Source of the DNA: RGIG4034 sp045628945
GTDB lineage: Bacteria; Bacillota; Clostridia; Lachnospirales; Lachnospiraceae
Direction of reading: 5' to 3'
Assembly (NCBI GenBank): GCA_045628945.1
Contig: JAZQQG010000013.1
Span: forward strand, 1 to 34,503
DNA: 34,503 nucleotides
Shown here: positions 24,505-32,599 of the stretch, piece after piece
How the letters are laid out: each line of letters opens with the position of its first letter
How positions within the stretch are numbered: the stretch's first letter is position 1
Notes under the pieces: model-generated
What the model saw: only the letters and a program-made list of their open reading frames with translations
Database searches by the model: none
What the model was told of the DNA's origin: nothing
Position numbers and translations under genes: made by a program

Positions 24505-26106
24505 CTACGACTGCCGGTAAAGAAGAAGCAAGCCCGCAAGGGTCAATCCGGCAAACACCAATACGGAAAAAGGATATGCCCCCATCACCGCAAGAATTCC
24601 GAATTTCGACAAGGTAAAAATACTCACATTGGCTGCGATATGGAAGGCTAAGGTTGCACTGAACCGCTTCGTCTTTTCATACAGAAGCGCCATCAAAAGT
24701 CCCATAACCGTACCGTAGATTCCCTGCACAAGATTCAAATGCATTCCACCAAACAATAAGCTCGTGAAAATCATCGCAACCGGAACCGAATAGAACCGCT
24801 TCATTCGACGATACAAAATCCCCCGAAACAGCACCTCTTCCGCCCAGGGCGACACAATGCCGTAGAGAATCAACCCAAGCCAAAGCGGGGCGCTATACTG
24901 TGTGGCCTCCGTCTTCGTGTAGCTTTCCGAAATCTTCGTAAAATTCACCATCGCAAGGCTTAGATTTAAGAACAGACTGGCTGTAATTCCGAGAATCACT
25001 CCGAAAAGAATCGGAGAGGGATCCTTACGGTTCGCCCGTGCGCCTTCCCTCCACCAGGTCCGAAAAACCTTGCTTGGACGAATGACAAGAGGAGAACCGC
25101 CCAGTCCTACCTCGGACAGGAATTCCCGCCGAACCAGAAGGTAGCCGACCAGCATTCCCACGGCATTTAAGCACACCAACAAAAGGTCCCGATGATTCAG
25201 AATCCACTCACCGACCTCCTCATTCGCCACATAGGGAATGGCATCCATTCCGTAGATTAGGAAAAAAAGAAATACGCCGGCCCCGAGATAATAGAACAAT
25301 ACCGGTCGAAGCACAAGCCAAAGCATCTTATAAGGAGAGGAAGGAACCACGCCCCGTTCATCGGCTTTCCTCATTGCCCGAACCAGGCCTGCCTCAGTCG
25401 CCTCGTCCTGATCCTTGTGCTCAGCGGCCTTTTTCTTTTTGCCCGGAGCTTGCATCAGTACACGCGTCAGCTCACGCACCGTATCCGCCGTTATGGTTGC
25501 TCCCGCTTCGATTAACTCCTCTTCTCCCCCGTAGCCATAGGTTACTCCTACGCTTGCAAGGCCGAATTGACGTGCTCCCTGCACATCAAAGCTGCGATCT
25601 CCAACCATCACAATCGAATCCTTTTGCGCTTCAAAGCCTTCCGGAATCAACCGGTGAAGAGCCTCCTTCACCACCTCTTCCTTGCGAACGCGGGTTCCGT
25701 CCAGTTCCGACCCTACCACAACTTCAAAAAATCCATCCAGCGAAAAATACTTCAAAATCTTTTCTACAAACACCGTAGGTTTCGAGGATGCCACTGCCAG
25801 ATGCTTTCCGGCCTTGGTTAATTCTCCGAGCATCTTCGCGATTCCCGGATAAACCACATTCTCATAGAGGCCGATGGTACTGAATCGCTCACGATACTTC
25901 GCGATTGCACGCTCCGCCTCTTCCTCGGTCATCGTATATCGTTCCATGAAGCTGTCCTTAAGGGGAGGGCCAATAAAGGGCTCCAGACGATCCAAATTGT
26001 CCTCCTCAATTCCAAAGGAGCGAAGTGCGTGCTGCACCGATTTGCAGATGCCTTCCTTCGGATCGGTTAAGGTTCCGTCCAAATCAAATAAAATATACTG
26101 ATACAT
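24505..26106 (-). CDS. HAD phosphatase (PGP-like) fused to a CPBP intramembrane protease
   Basis: A 533-aa two-domain protein. Residues 1-215 are a HAD hydrolase of the phosphoglycolate phosphatase type: DLDGT with D8 and D10, a four-helix cap, ASSKP (S107/S108, K109) and VGDRSFD with D170. A lysine-rich linker (about 219-250) follows. Residues 260-533 contain about eight TM helices and the CPBP (CAAX protease/bacteriocin-processing, Abi) motifs: EEVLFRG with E423/E424/R428, FGGMH with H456, and a third motif near H489. All catalytic positions appear intact in both halves. Each domain family is common alone; this fusion is unusual. The reading frame is continuous and the start has GGAAAGAAG. 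Neighbouring thiN is divergent. Substrates are unknown. Confidence 0.9.
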   Translation of the reverse strand: MYQYILFDLDGTLTDPKEGICKSVQHALRSFGIEEDNLDRLEPFIGPPLKDSFMERYTMTEEEAERAIAKYRERFSTIGLYENVVYPGIAKMLGELTKAGKHLAVASSKPTVFVEKILKYFSLDGFFEVVVGSELDGTRVRKEEVVKEALHRLIPEGFEAQKDSIVMVGDRSFDVQGARQFGLASVGVTYGYGGEEELIEAGATITADTVRELTRVLMQAPGKKKKAAEHKDQDEATEAGLVRAMRKADERGVVPSSPYKMLWLVLRPVLFYYLGAGVFLFFLIYGMDAIPYVANEEVGEWILNHRDLLLVCLNAVGMLVGYLLVRREFLSEVGLGGSPLVIRPSKVFRTWWREGARANRKDPSPILFGVILGITASLFLNLSLAMVNFTKISESYTKTEATQYSAPLWLGLILYGIVSPWAEEVLFRGILYRRMKRFYSVPVAMIFTSLLFGGMHLNLVQGIYGTVMGLLMALLYEKTKRFSATLAFHIAANVSIFTLSKFGILAVMGAYPFSVLVFAGLTLAGLLLLYRQS

Positions 26107-26158
26107 ATCTTCTTTCCTATCGATTTCTATAGATGATTTTATTCTACCATACTCTCTA

Positions 26159-26187
26159 TTGTTTGGTACAGAAGCAAGTGATATACT
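26159..26187 (+). promoter_or_regulatory. thiN promoter
   Basis: TTGTTT (-35), a 17-bp spacer and TATACT (-10), 56 bp upstream of the thiN start. It lies in the 137-bp divergent region shared with the HAD-CPBP gene. Confidence 0.65.
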
Positions 26188-26243
26188 TTTTAACGAAATA
26201 CGTTCGTCCCAGGTTCCCTACCACCCCAAGCAAGGAGATTTCC

Positions 26244-26993
26244 ATGTTTTCCGTGAATAATACCCCTTACGCCATCCTGATCGGTTCCGCGCCTCTCGGT
26301 GCAGAAGCCCGCCTGTTAAAAGAATATGCCGCACAGACCACGTTTACGGAAGACGTCTCCACGAAACAACGAACTCTGCCGGTCTGCATCTATGCCGCCG
26401 ACGGGGGAATTCGTCACTGCTTAACCCACGGAATCCGTCCGACAGTATGGTTTGGAGATATGGATTCTACCGCTCCGGAAAACACGGTAGAGGGTATCGG
26501 GAAGGCTTTCCCGGGTCTTTCGATTGAAACCTGTTCCCCGATCAAGGATGAGACCGATATGGATCTGGGAGTTCGCATGCTTCGTACCCGTCACCCGGAG
26601 GTACAAACCGTCTTGATTTTCGGTGGAGCCGGCGGAGAGCGTCTCGACCATATGTTGGCCAATTTTCAACTGATGCACCGCTACGCACAGGAAGGCTTGC
26701 AAATCATTCTTTTTTCCGCAAAGGACACCTATATCGCCCTCCACAATTCCTCCGTGACCCTGAAAGCACGCCCGGAAGGCACGCTCTCCGTTTTCTCCCT
26801 CACGGATATTGCAAAGGAAGTGGCCATCGAAGGAGCATTTTATGAATTCCACGGAGAGTTGACCAACACCTTTGCCTTGGGGGTAAGCAACCATTTTGTC
26901 GGCAAACCGGTAACCGTTTCCGTAAGGTGCGGAACGCTTCTTATCTCTGCCGAGTATGCGATTCTCCTTGACAAGCAGGCACAGTCTATATAA
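26244..26993 (+). CDS. thiN: Thiamine pyrophosphokinase
   Basis: A 249-aa enzyme making thiamine diphosphate from thiamine and ATP. Family motifs are ADGGIRHCLTHGIRP (from residue 52), FGDMDS (70-75), DETDMDLG (102-109) and GGAGGERLDHMLAN. The C-terminal beta-rich thiamine-binding half ends with TNTFALGVSNHF, close to the usual family ending. The frame is open from 26133. I chose the ATG at 26244 because AAGGAG lies just upstream and the family normally begins here. It is followed by a TPP riboswitch and thiT, giving a thiamine uptake-and-activation unit. As the riboswitch lies downstream, it should control thiT more than thiN. Confidence 0.95.
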   Translation: MFSVNNTPYAILIGSAPLGAEARLLKEYAAQTTFTEDVSTKQRTLPVCIYAADGGIRHCLTHGIRPTVWFGDMDSTAPENTVEGIGKAFPGLSIETCSPIKDETDMDLGVRMLRTRHPEVQTVLIFGGAGGERLDHMLANFQLMHRYAQEGLQIILFSAKDTYIALHNSSVTLKARPEGTLSVFSLTDIAKEVAIEGAFYEFHGELTNTFALGVSNHFVGKPVTVSVRCGTLLISAEYAILLDKQAQSI

Positions 26994-27039
26994 GATGGTG
27001 GAGACGGGGCTCCTCGTAACCCCCGCAATTTCATATCGT

Positions 27040-27126
27040 ACGCTAGGGGCGCGAATGCTGAGATTAAGCCGCAAGGCTTATGTCCCTCATAACTTGAACC
27101 GGGTAATGCCGGCGTAAGGAAGCAAT
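27040..27126 (+). promoter_or_regulatory. TPP riboswitch (THI element)
   Basis: It has the conserved order CTAGGGGCGC, GCTGAGA, a variable P3 hairpin (AAGCCGCAAGGCTT), CCCTCATAACTTGAACC, GGGTAATGCC, GGCGTAAGGAAG. These are the pyrimidine- and pyrophosphate-sensing helices of the TPP aptamer. The P1 stem is short. It lies 84 bp upstream of thiT, the expected target. Confidence 0.95.
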
Positions 27127-27160
27127 CAACCAACCCCCTCTTTGCGTATTCGAAAGAGTG

Positions 27161-27209
27161 AACCTCCGAAACGGCAGGTTCTCTTCACACAACAAGGAGG
27201 CTTTTTTTT
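27161..27209 (+). promoter_or_regulatory. Expression platform of the thiT riboswitch
   Basis: AACCTCC (27161-27167) can pair with the thiT ribosome site AAGGAGG (27194-27200), which is followed by eight T residues before the ATG. An alternative hairpin, GAACCT with AGGTTC (27160-27180), would occupy the same AACCT strand. The two folds exclude each other, so TPP may switch ribosome access, termination, or both. Confidence 0.55.
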
Positions 27210-27794
27210 ATGAACAAAAACAAAGTACAGATTCTCGTGGAAGGTGCAGCGATGATAGCGCTTGCTACCGTATTAAGCTACATCCGTTTCATCAAATTGC
27301 CTTGGGGCGGATCCATCACCTTACTTTCCATGTTACCCATTGTCATCTTTTCCGTTCGTCGCGGCATTGCTGCCGGTCTGAGTGTATCCTTCGTATTCTC
27401 GTTGATACAGTTTTTCCAGGGTGTCGGCGACGGCCTCTTCGGCTGGGGCTTAACTCCCGGAATCCTGATTGCCTGCATTCTTCTTGACTACATTGTGGCT
27501 TTCTCGGTTCTCGGTCTTGCCGGACTCTTCCGTAAGGGCGGCGTCGTAGGTTCCTCCTGCGGTGTTTTCCTTGCCGTATTCTTGCGTTTCGTTTCTCACA
27601 TCCTCAGCGGTTACTACATCTGGCGCGGTGTCGGACAGCTTTGGGACGGATTCTTCGTCTCCAAGCCGCTGTTATACAGCTTCGCTTACAACGGAGCCTA
27701 CATGCTTCCGGAGATGGTACTTACCACGTTGGCAACCGTAATCCTTTTCTCGGTTCCCGCAACCCGCAAGCTCTTACTGAACCCGACCGAATAA
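27210..27794 (+). CDS. thiT: Energy-coupled thiamine transporter, substrate-binding component ThiT
   Basis: A 194-aa integral membrane protein with about six TM helices, the S component of an ECF-type transporter. Typical features are the N-terminal EGAAMIALATVLSYI, PWGGSITLLSMLPI, and the thiamine-site region SGYYIWRGVGQLW followed by YNGAYMLPE, which fits ThiT's tryptophan/tyrosine/asparagine pocket. It needs the shared EcfA/EcfA'/EcfT module encoded elsewhere. The start has AAGGAGG nine bases upstream. It is controlled by the TPP riboswitch and ends in a strong terminator. Together with thiN it salvages thiamine. Confidence 0.95.
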   Translation: MNKNKVQILVEGAAMIALATVLSYIRFIKLPWGGSITLLSMLPIVIFSVRRGIAAGLSVSFVFSLIQFFQGVGDGLFGWGLTPGILIACILLDYIVAFSVLGLAGLFRKGGVVGSSCGVFLAVFLRFVSHILSGYYIWRGVGQLWDGFFVSKPLLYSFAYNGAYMLPEMVLTTLATVILFSVPATRKLLLNPTE

Positions 27795-27848
27795 TCGGTT
27801 GAAACCGGAAAAGTACGTGATACGAGGCACGTTTCCTTCTGACATAGC

Positions 27849-27880
27849 GAAAGCCCTGCGCATGAAACGCAGGGCTTTTC
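27849..27880 (+). terminator. Intrinsic terminator after thiT
   Basis: AAGCCCTGCG - CATGAAA - CGCAGGGCTT is a perfect 10-bp stem followed by TTCTTG. It also marks the end of the core-like, GC-richer DNA; the sequence beyond is AT-rich. Confidence 0.9.
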
Positions 27881-27923
27881 TTGTGGTTTTTTCGTATGAC
27901 AATGAGGACATTCGACATAATTT

Positions 27924-28268
27924 TTATTCCAAATTCATTTTCGTCGATTCGTTTTTATATTGGGCATAATTCTGATGGACGGGATATCGAACCATTACCA
28001 TCTTCTCAGACACGATGAGCGAGGCACTATAGGAGCCCTTGTCCACCGTCCCCATCATAATCCCAACCCCACCGGCATTTAGTATCTCCGTCACTATATT
28101 TTGCGCTGCAACCGATTTCAATTGGGGATCGCTTATAAATACAATTCCTTTTGCACCTTTACGATATGGTAACGGCATTACACTAAGACTAATAACCACA
28201 GAAAGAGCGTCCACTTCTTTGCATTCGCGTTCTTTAACGTCAATAAGGATATTGGTCTGCTTTCTCAT
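27924..28268 (-). CDS. Small protein of unknown function
   Basis: A 114-aa putative protein that I do not recognise. It alternates strands and helices: ILIDVKERE, VDALSVVISLSVM, KGIVFISDP, a glycine-rich AGGVGIMMG, and KMVMVRYPVHQ. It has no membrane segment. An AGGAGG sits upstream but 22 bases from the ATG, too far to serve it, and no alternative start lies at proper spacing, so translation is uncertain. It is convergent with thiT and divergent from the methyltransferase. It could be an N-terminally altered remnant or an accessory of the restriction locus. Confidence 0.45.
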   Translation of the reverse strand: MRKQTNILIDVKERECKEVDALSVVISLSVMPLPYRKGAKGIVFISDPQLKSVAAQNIVTEILNAGGVGIMMGTVDKGSYSASLIVSEKMVMVRYPVHQNYAQYKNESTKMNLE

Positions 28269-28318
28269 GATTTTGTTGAGATAATTATCCTCCTATGCCG
28301 TTTGATTCAACATTAATA

Positions 28319-28347
28319 TTGTTTTTGTTCGTTCTTGCGTATATAAT
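28319..28347 (+). promoter_or_regulatory. Methyltransferase gene promoter
   Basis: TTGTTT (-35), a 17-bp spacer and a perfect TATAAT (-10), 28 bp before the start. Just after the -10 is ATGATCAT (28355-28362), an 8-bp palindrome that could serve autoregulation by the enzyme's own helix-turn-helix segments. Confidence 0.65.
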
Positions 28348-28375
28348 AATCATTATGATCATTCAGGAGGATGCC

Positions 28376-30541
28376 ATGGACTATATATCAGTAAAAGAAG
28401 CTGCAGTAAAATTTGAATTGTCAGAAAGACGTGTACAAAAGCTCTGCGAAACTAATAGAATCGATGGGTGCAACATGGTGAGTGGTGTTTGGCTAATTCC
28501 TGCCACAGCAATTAAACCATCAGATGAAAGATTATCTGAAATACCCGATTCTATTGATTGTATAACACTAAAAGAACTATGCGAAGAATTATCGATTTCT
28601 ACTGCCACAGGAAGAAACTGGATTAAACTCAGGAAATTAACACCGGAATATACTGAAAAAAAGACACCTTATTTTTCAAAGAATTATTTGGAAACTTTAC
28701 GTACCGAACTTCAGTCTGGCGAGAACAAAGCTCTGAAAAGCAGAAGAAACAAAAAATTTGTATCCGGCAATTCCTTATACAATTCCTACGTTTCAGAGCA
28801 ATGCAAAAATATACCCACTTTACAAAAATTGTTAGCATTAGCTTCAGATAGTAAAATAGAGTTAGATGTAGCAACCATTCAGCTATTAGTCGCTGACTGC
28901 GCATTACATTTATTTATTTCAAAAAACAATTTACAAACAAATGAGTACAATAATGTATTATTACAGTTTCTTCTAAAAGAACTTTCAATAGGAGAATATG
29001 ATCGTATAATTTCTGACTTAATAGAAAATACAGATTTTGCCATAAGCTTTTGTAAAAAACATCCTTTACTTTTTAATATGGAATATATTTATGAAGCCAA
29101 CGAAGACGTATTAGGTCTTATCTATATTTCTTGTAAAAACATCGGAAACAGAAAGGCTACCGGCTCATATTATACTTCCACAAAAGTTGTTAAAACACTT
29201 ATTGACAAGCTTAATTTTCAAGAGTCTCAGAAAATACTAGATCCTTGTTGCGGAACCGGAAACTTTCTCTTGCAACTACCAGAACACATTACATTTGATT
29301 CGGTGTATGGCAACGATATTGATACAGCAAGTGTCAAAATCACCAGATTGAACATGGCGTTAAAATACAATGTCCCTATCACGACAATATACGACCATAT
29401 AACCGAGTTGGACTATTTGATTAACTACACAAACAAAGATTTCCAATACATAATTGGCAATCCACCTTGGGGTTATGAATTTTCAGAAGACGAGAAATTA
29501 AAACTTAGAAGTATTTACAAATCTACTTCCGGGAAAAATATCGAATCCTACGATGTGTTTATTGAACAAGCTCTCAACCATCTTGCAGATAATGGACACT
29601 TAGCATATGTACTTCCAGAAGCAATACTAAATGTTAAGGCACATGCGGACATTCGTAAAATAATACTGGAAAGCTGTTCAATTAAAAATCTTGATTTTTT
29701 AGGCAACGCATTTGACGGTGTGCAATGTCCATGTATTATTTTAGATTTGCAATGTACCCATTCTGCTCTCTCAACTTTAGGAATGAACGTTAATACAGGT
29801 ATTGAGTCATTTACGATTAACACAGAACGCACAGTAAGCCCAGAATACTTTAGCTTTACAACAGCAGATGCCGAATACAATGTTATGAGTAAAATCAGAA
29901 ACGTTTCAAATGCATCTTATCTACTTGGAAATGCAGATTTTGCATTAGGAATCGTAACCGGAAATAACAAGGAGTATATTTCTGACCAAAAGACTGACTC
30001 GAATGAAATGGTATTGAAGGGCGCTGATATCAGCAAATATCACATCAACCCGACCCACAATTACATCATTTTTAAGCCAGAAAGCTTCCAACAGATAGCA
30101 CCAACAGAAATGTATCGCGCTCAAGAAAAACTACTATACAGATTCATAAGTAGTCAATTAGTTTTTGCCTACGATGATAAACAAACGCTTTCACTTAACA
30201 GCTGTAATATTGTCATACCTAGAATACCTGGTATAAAAACGAAATATGTACTCGCTATACTTAATTCCAGAATCGCACAATTCATATATAAAAGAGAATT
30301 TAATTCTGTGAAGGTATTACGTTCACATATCGAGAATATTCCTATTCCGACAGTGGATGAAACAACACAAGATAACATTATTATCCTTACAGAAAAACTT
30401 ATAGCTGGCCTTGAAATACATGAAGCAGAAAAAGTATATGACGAATTAGATATCCTTGTTTCTCAAGTATTTAATCTGAATACAGACGAGTTCGAAATCA
30501 TAAAGAAAGCCGTTGATGGAGAAAACAAATTTTTAGCCTAA
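28376..30541 (+). CDS. N6-adenine DNA methyltransferase with N-terminal helix-turn-helix segments
   Basis: A 721-aa modification enzyme. Residues 1-40 (MDYISVKEAAVKFELSERRVQKLC) and about 65-100 (ITLKELCEELSISTATGRNWI) look like two HTH_17/MerR-type DNA-binding units. Motif I is ILDPCCGTGNF (D289) and motif IV is the N6-adenine catalytic NPPW (N362). The C-terminal third (about 535-690) resembles a TaqI-type target recognition domain, with VIPRIPGIKTKYVLAILNS. Motif I before motif IV before the TRD is gamma-class order. The start at 28376 has GGAGG at 7-base spacing. It faces the restriction operon and shares a terminator with it. It should protect host DNA; the target sequence is unknown. 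Confidence 0.92.
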   Translation: MDYISVKEAAVKFELSERRVQKLCETNRIDGCNMVSGVWLIPATAIKPSDERLSEIPDSIDCITLKELCEELSISTATGRNWIKLRKLTPEYTEKKTPYFSKNYLETLRTELQSGENKALKSRRNKKFVSGNSLYNSYVSEQCKNIPTLQKLLALASDSKIELDVATIQLLVADCALHLFISKNNLQTNEYNNVLLQFLLKELSIGEYDRIISDLIENTDFAISFCKKHPLLFNMEYIYEANEDVLGLIYISCKNIGNRKATGSYYTSTKVVKTLIDKLNFQESQKILDPCCGTGNFLLQLPEHITFDSVYGNDIDTASVKITRLNMALKYNVPITTIYDHITELDYLINYTNKDFQYIIGNPPWGYEFSEDEKLKLRSIYKSTSGKNIESYDVFIEQALNHLADNGHLAYVLPEAILNVKAHADIRKIILESCSIKNLDFLGNAFDGVQCPCIILDLQCTHSALSTLGMNVNTGIESFTINTERTVSPEYFSFTTADAEYNVMSKIRNVSNASYLLGNADFALGIVTGNNKEYISDQKTDSNEMVLKGADISKYHINPTHNYIIFKPESFQQIAPTEMYRAQEKLLYRFISSQLVFAYDDKQTLSLNSCNIVIPRIPGIKTKYVLAILNSRIAQFIYKREFNSVKVLRSHIENIPIPTVDETTQDNIIILTEKLIAGLEIHEAEKVYDELDILVSQVFNLNTDEFEIIKKAVDGENKFLA

Positions 30542-30546
30542 TCATC

Positions 30547-30584
30547 AAATGAGCCAATGCCTAAAAATAGACATTGGCTCATTT
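30547..30584. terminator. Bidirectional terminator between modification and restriction genes
   Basis: A perfect 13-bp stem (AAATGAGCCAATG / CATTGGCTCATTT) with a T run on the plus strand and A-rich flanks. It sits between the convergent methyltransferase and 243-aa nuclease genes. Confidence 0.88.
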
Positions 30585-30591
30585 TTATATA

Positions 30592-31323
30592 TTATAATTG
30601 TCCTTTTCTTCTTACAGCATTAAGAACATCTTTTTCGTCTACAAGAAATGGTTTTAATTCTTCTTCTGTCATAAAAACCTGTCCTTCGAAGACTTCCACT
30701 CCTGCAACTCCGGTATTTTCATTTCTGTGCTGCGAACCTAATTTACCAGTCTTTTGTAATTCATCACTTGTAAGTACCCAATATAGCAAATCATCTCGAC
30801 ACACTCCAATCCAAATAAAAGCATCACAACAAGAAGGCTTTAACTGCTGATAATGATACTTGAAACCATTAGATGTGGCCTCCGAATGTAGATATGCCCT
30901 GCTAGCAAGACTTCCACCTGTTTTAGTACTATTTGCTCTACAGGCCTTTACCTCAACTCTTATTCCATCTAGCCATAAATCGAATTCCCCATCAAAGTCT
31001 GGATAAATTGACGATATATTTTCCTTTGTAGCTTTTACAAACTCTGGAAACAACCCTAATATGTGTTTTTCTCCCCATGTTTCGCCAAATGTACGTGGAG
31101 CCATATCGAATAAATCTAAGTACTGATTTCTCTTTGCATACTCGTTATGTAATTCCATATATTTTTCATAATTGATGGTCTGCGTTGCTAAAAGATAAGC
31201 CAATATTCTTCCTTCTGTACTGAATGGGAATACGGCTTTCTCACTTTTTATTACCTCGATTGTATTCTTATCTCCGCCAGATTGATTAAGGAGTAACTCC
31301 AATTGGTTTCTTAGTTCTTTCAT
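30592..31323 (-). CDS. Putative type II restriction endonuclease, PD-(D/E)xK fold
   Basis: A 243-aa protein with a clear nuclease signature: EFDLWLDGIRVEVKACRA, giving D115, E124 and K126 of a PD-(D/E)xK site (D-x8-E-x-K). ETWGEKH and the later CCDAFIWIGVCRDDLLYWVL fit a restriction-enzyme core strand and DNA-facing helix. No helicase or membrane part is present. It is the last gene of the controller operon, 18 bp after the 325-aa gene, and convergent with the methyltransferase. It probably cuts the same target the methyltransferase protects. It could also act as one subunit of a heteromeric enzyme with the 325-aa protein. The ribosome site (AAGGAAG, ten bases upstream) is moderate. Confidence 0.8.
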   Translation of the reverse strand: MKELRNQLELLLNQSGGDKNTIEVIKSEKAVFPFSTEGRILAYLLATQTINYEKYMELHNEYAKRNQYLDLFDMAPRTFGETWGEKHILGLFPEFVKATKENISSIYPDFDGEFDLWLDGIRVEVKACRANSTKTGGSLASRAYLHSEATSNGFKYHYQQLKPSCCDAFIWIGVCRDDLLYWVLTSDELQKTGKLGSQHRNENTGVAGVEVFEGQVFMTEEELKPFLVDEKDVLNAVRRKGQL

Positions 31324-31341
31324 CTGTATCTATCTTCCTTT

Positions 31342-32319
31342 CTATTCAGTATCTTCACTAAAAAGTTCATATAAATCCTTATATGATAGCCATCCACAGA
31401 AATGACCACTTTCCTCGATATGCCATGTAAAGTTTTTATCTGTAAAATGCATCTGTCCTTCTGCTTTTTCATTCCCTTTATGTTGAAATGGAGATGTATC
31501 TGGAAATCTTTCATCTTCCGGAAAAGTCTCATCACAAAAAGCATAATATTGTCTACATATTTCTGTTATACGTTCTATATATTCAGTTTGAAAGTTTCCA
31601 TTATTTTCGCTGATTTCAATAATTATATTATCCCAAGGAGTTTTCATATCATTAAATGCTATATATTCTTGCGCAGTTCTAGCATAAGGATTTCGAGTAT
31701 TAACAATGTATTGAAAAATATTCTGTACACTTCTCAAAGATTGTGAAACTTGTACATCCATATTTTCTCCACCGTTTTCTATCATCTGTGTAATCCTTTC
31801 AATATCTGCCCTAGGCGAAATCCTATCAACTGGCCGCTTGGATTTAGACACAAAATACTGTGCTGTCATAATATTCTTAACGTCTTGTGAAGACATCTTA
31901 AAAATCGCAATTTGATCATCAAAAAACAAACCATAATACAAATAATCAAACTCGAACGCCTTGATTTGCTGAATATTACTATTAAACATACGCTCAATAT
32001 CACCATTTGTAACATCCGTACATGAAATACGGCGAAGTTGAGGTATGGCATTTTCCATGCATACCTGTAAACAGTTATTTAAGGTAAGCGGTCCTTCTTT
32101 AAATTCTGCTCTTGAAAACTTAACCTCGATTTTAGAATTATCATTACTTATCAAATCATAATCTGTCGTTCCCGTATTTGTTGAATAGCCATATTGCTTT
32201 GCTATCATAAATTCTGCGACTTTTCCAAATCTACGAGTATTCATATTAAAAATACCATCACGCAATTGCTGCTGTGCATTATCTAATTGCAAATCATGGA
32301 TTTCATATGATAAAGCCAT
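31342..32319 (-). CDS. Second putative restriction endonuclease subunit, PD-(D/E)xK fold
   Basis: A 325-aa soluble protein. The N-terminal part carries a nuclease-like site: E36 (KVAEFMIAK), D55 (TTDYDLIS) and E65-V-K67 (SKIEVKFSR), the normal order of a PD-(D/E)xK core. The C-terminal two-thirds are unrecognised and could be a target-recognition or dimerisation region. The ribosome site (GAGGAGGG) lies inside the last codons of the controller gene, whose stop is 2 bp from this start, so the two are coupled. It is unrelated at sight to the 243-aa nuclease. It may be the true endonuclease, a partner subunit, or a nickase-like half. Confidence 0.72.
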   Translation of the reverse strand: MALSYEIHDLQLDNAQQQLRDGIFNMNTRRFGKVAEFMIAKQYGYSTNTGTTDYDLISNDNSKIEVKFSRAEFKEGPLTLNNCLQVCMENAIPQLRRISCTDVTNGDIERMFNSNIQQIKAFEFDYLYYGLFFDDQIAIFKMSSQDVKNIMTAQYFVSKSKRPVDRISPRADIERITQMIENGGENMDVQVSQSLRSVQNIFQYIVNTRNPYARTAQEYIAFNDMKTPWDNIIIEISENNGNFQTEYIERITEICRQYYAFCDETFPEDERFPDTSPFQHKGNEKAEGQMHFTDKNFTWHIEESGHFCGWLSYKDLYELFSEDTE

Positions 32320-32321
32320 TA

Positions 32322-32546
32322 TTATCCCTCCTCAGTTTTTTCTACCACGACAAAAAGAGCCGAAACAGAAATATTAAATCCCTGCGCTATCTTATATATG
32401 TTCTGAAGGGAAATATTACGTTTCCCAGCTTCAACTGATGCATAATAAGTTCTATCCATTCCAATAGATAACGCAAACTTCTCCTGACTTAACCCTGTTT
32501 CTTCTCTAAGCTTCTTTATTGCTAATCCAAAATTTTTCTGAATCAT
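32322..32546 (-). CDS. Restriction-modification controller (C) protein, XRE-type HTH
   Basis: A 74-aa helix-turn-helix protein. SQEKFALSIGMDRTYYASVEAGKRNISL (about 20-47) has the key C-protein pattern: LSQE, then RTYY and ExGKRNISL, followed by NIYKIA and a hydrophobic C-terminal helix for dimerisation. C proteins bind C-boxes, first activate and later repress their own operon, and so delay restriction after entry into a new host. It is the first gene of the operon C, 325-aa, 243-aa. Its promoter has a C-box-like operator (32585-32614). GGAGGAATT is the ribosome site. Confidence 0.9.
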   Translation of the reverse strand: MIQKNFGLAIKKLREETGLSQEKFALSIGMDRTYYASVEAGKRNISLQNIYKIAQGFNISVSALFVVVEKTEEG

Positions 32547-32570
32547 GTTTCTAATTCCTCCAATATTTAT

Positions 32571-32599
32571 ATTCTATATTTTGTGTGACTTTAAGGCAA
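32571..32599 (-). promoter_or_regulatory. Promoter of the controller operon
   Basis: On the minus strand TTGCCT (-35), a 17-bp spacer and TAGAAT (-10), about 25 bp before the C gene. The -35 lies in the centre of the C-box region, the arrangement seen in C-controlled promoters. Confidence 0.6.

Noticed and set aside
24141..24617. Plus-strand open frame of 158 residues in the gene-free stretch
   Set aside because: Low-complexity translation without ribosome site, and it runs through a terminator hairpin and the 3' end of the HAD-CPBP gene.
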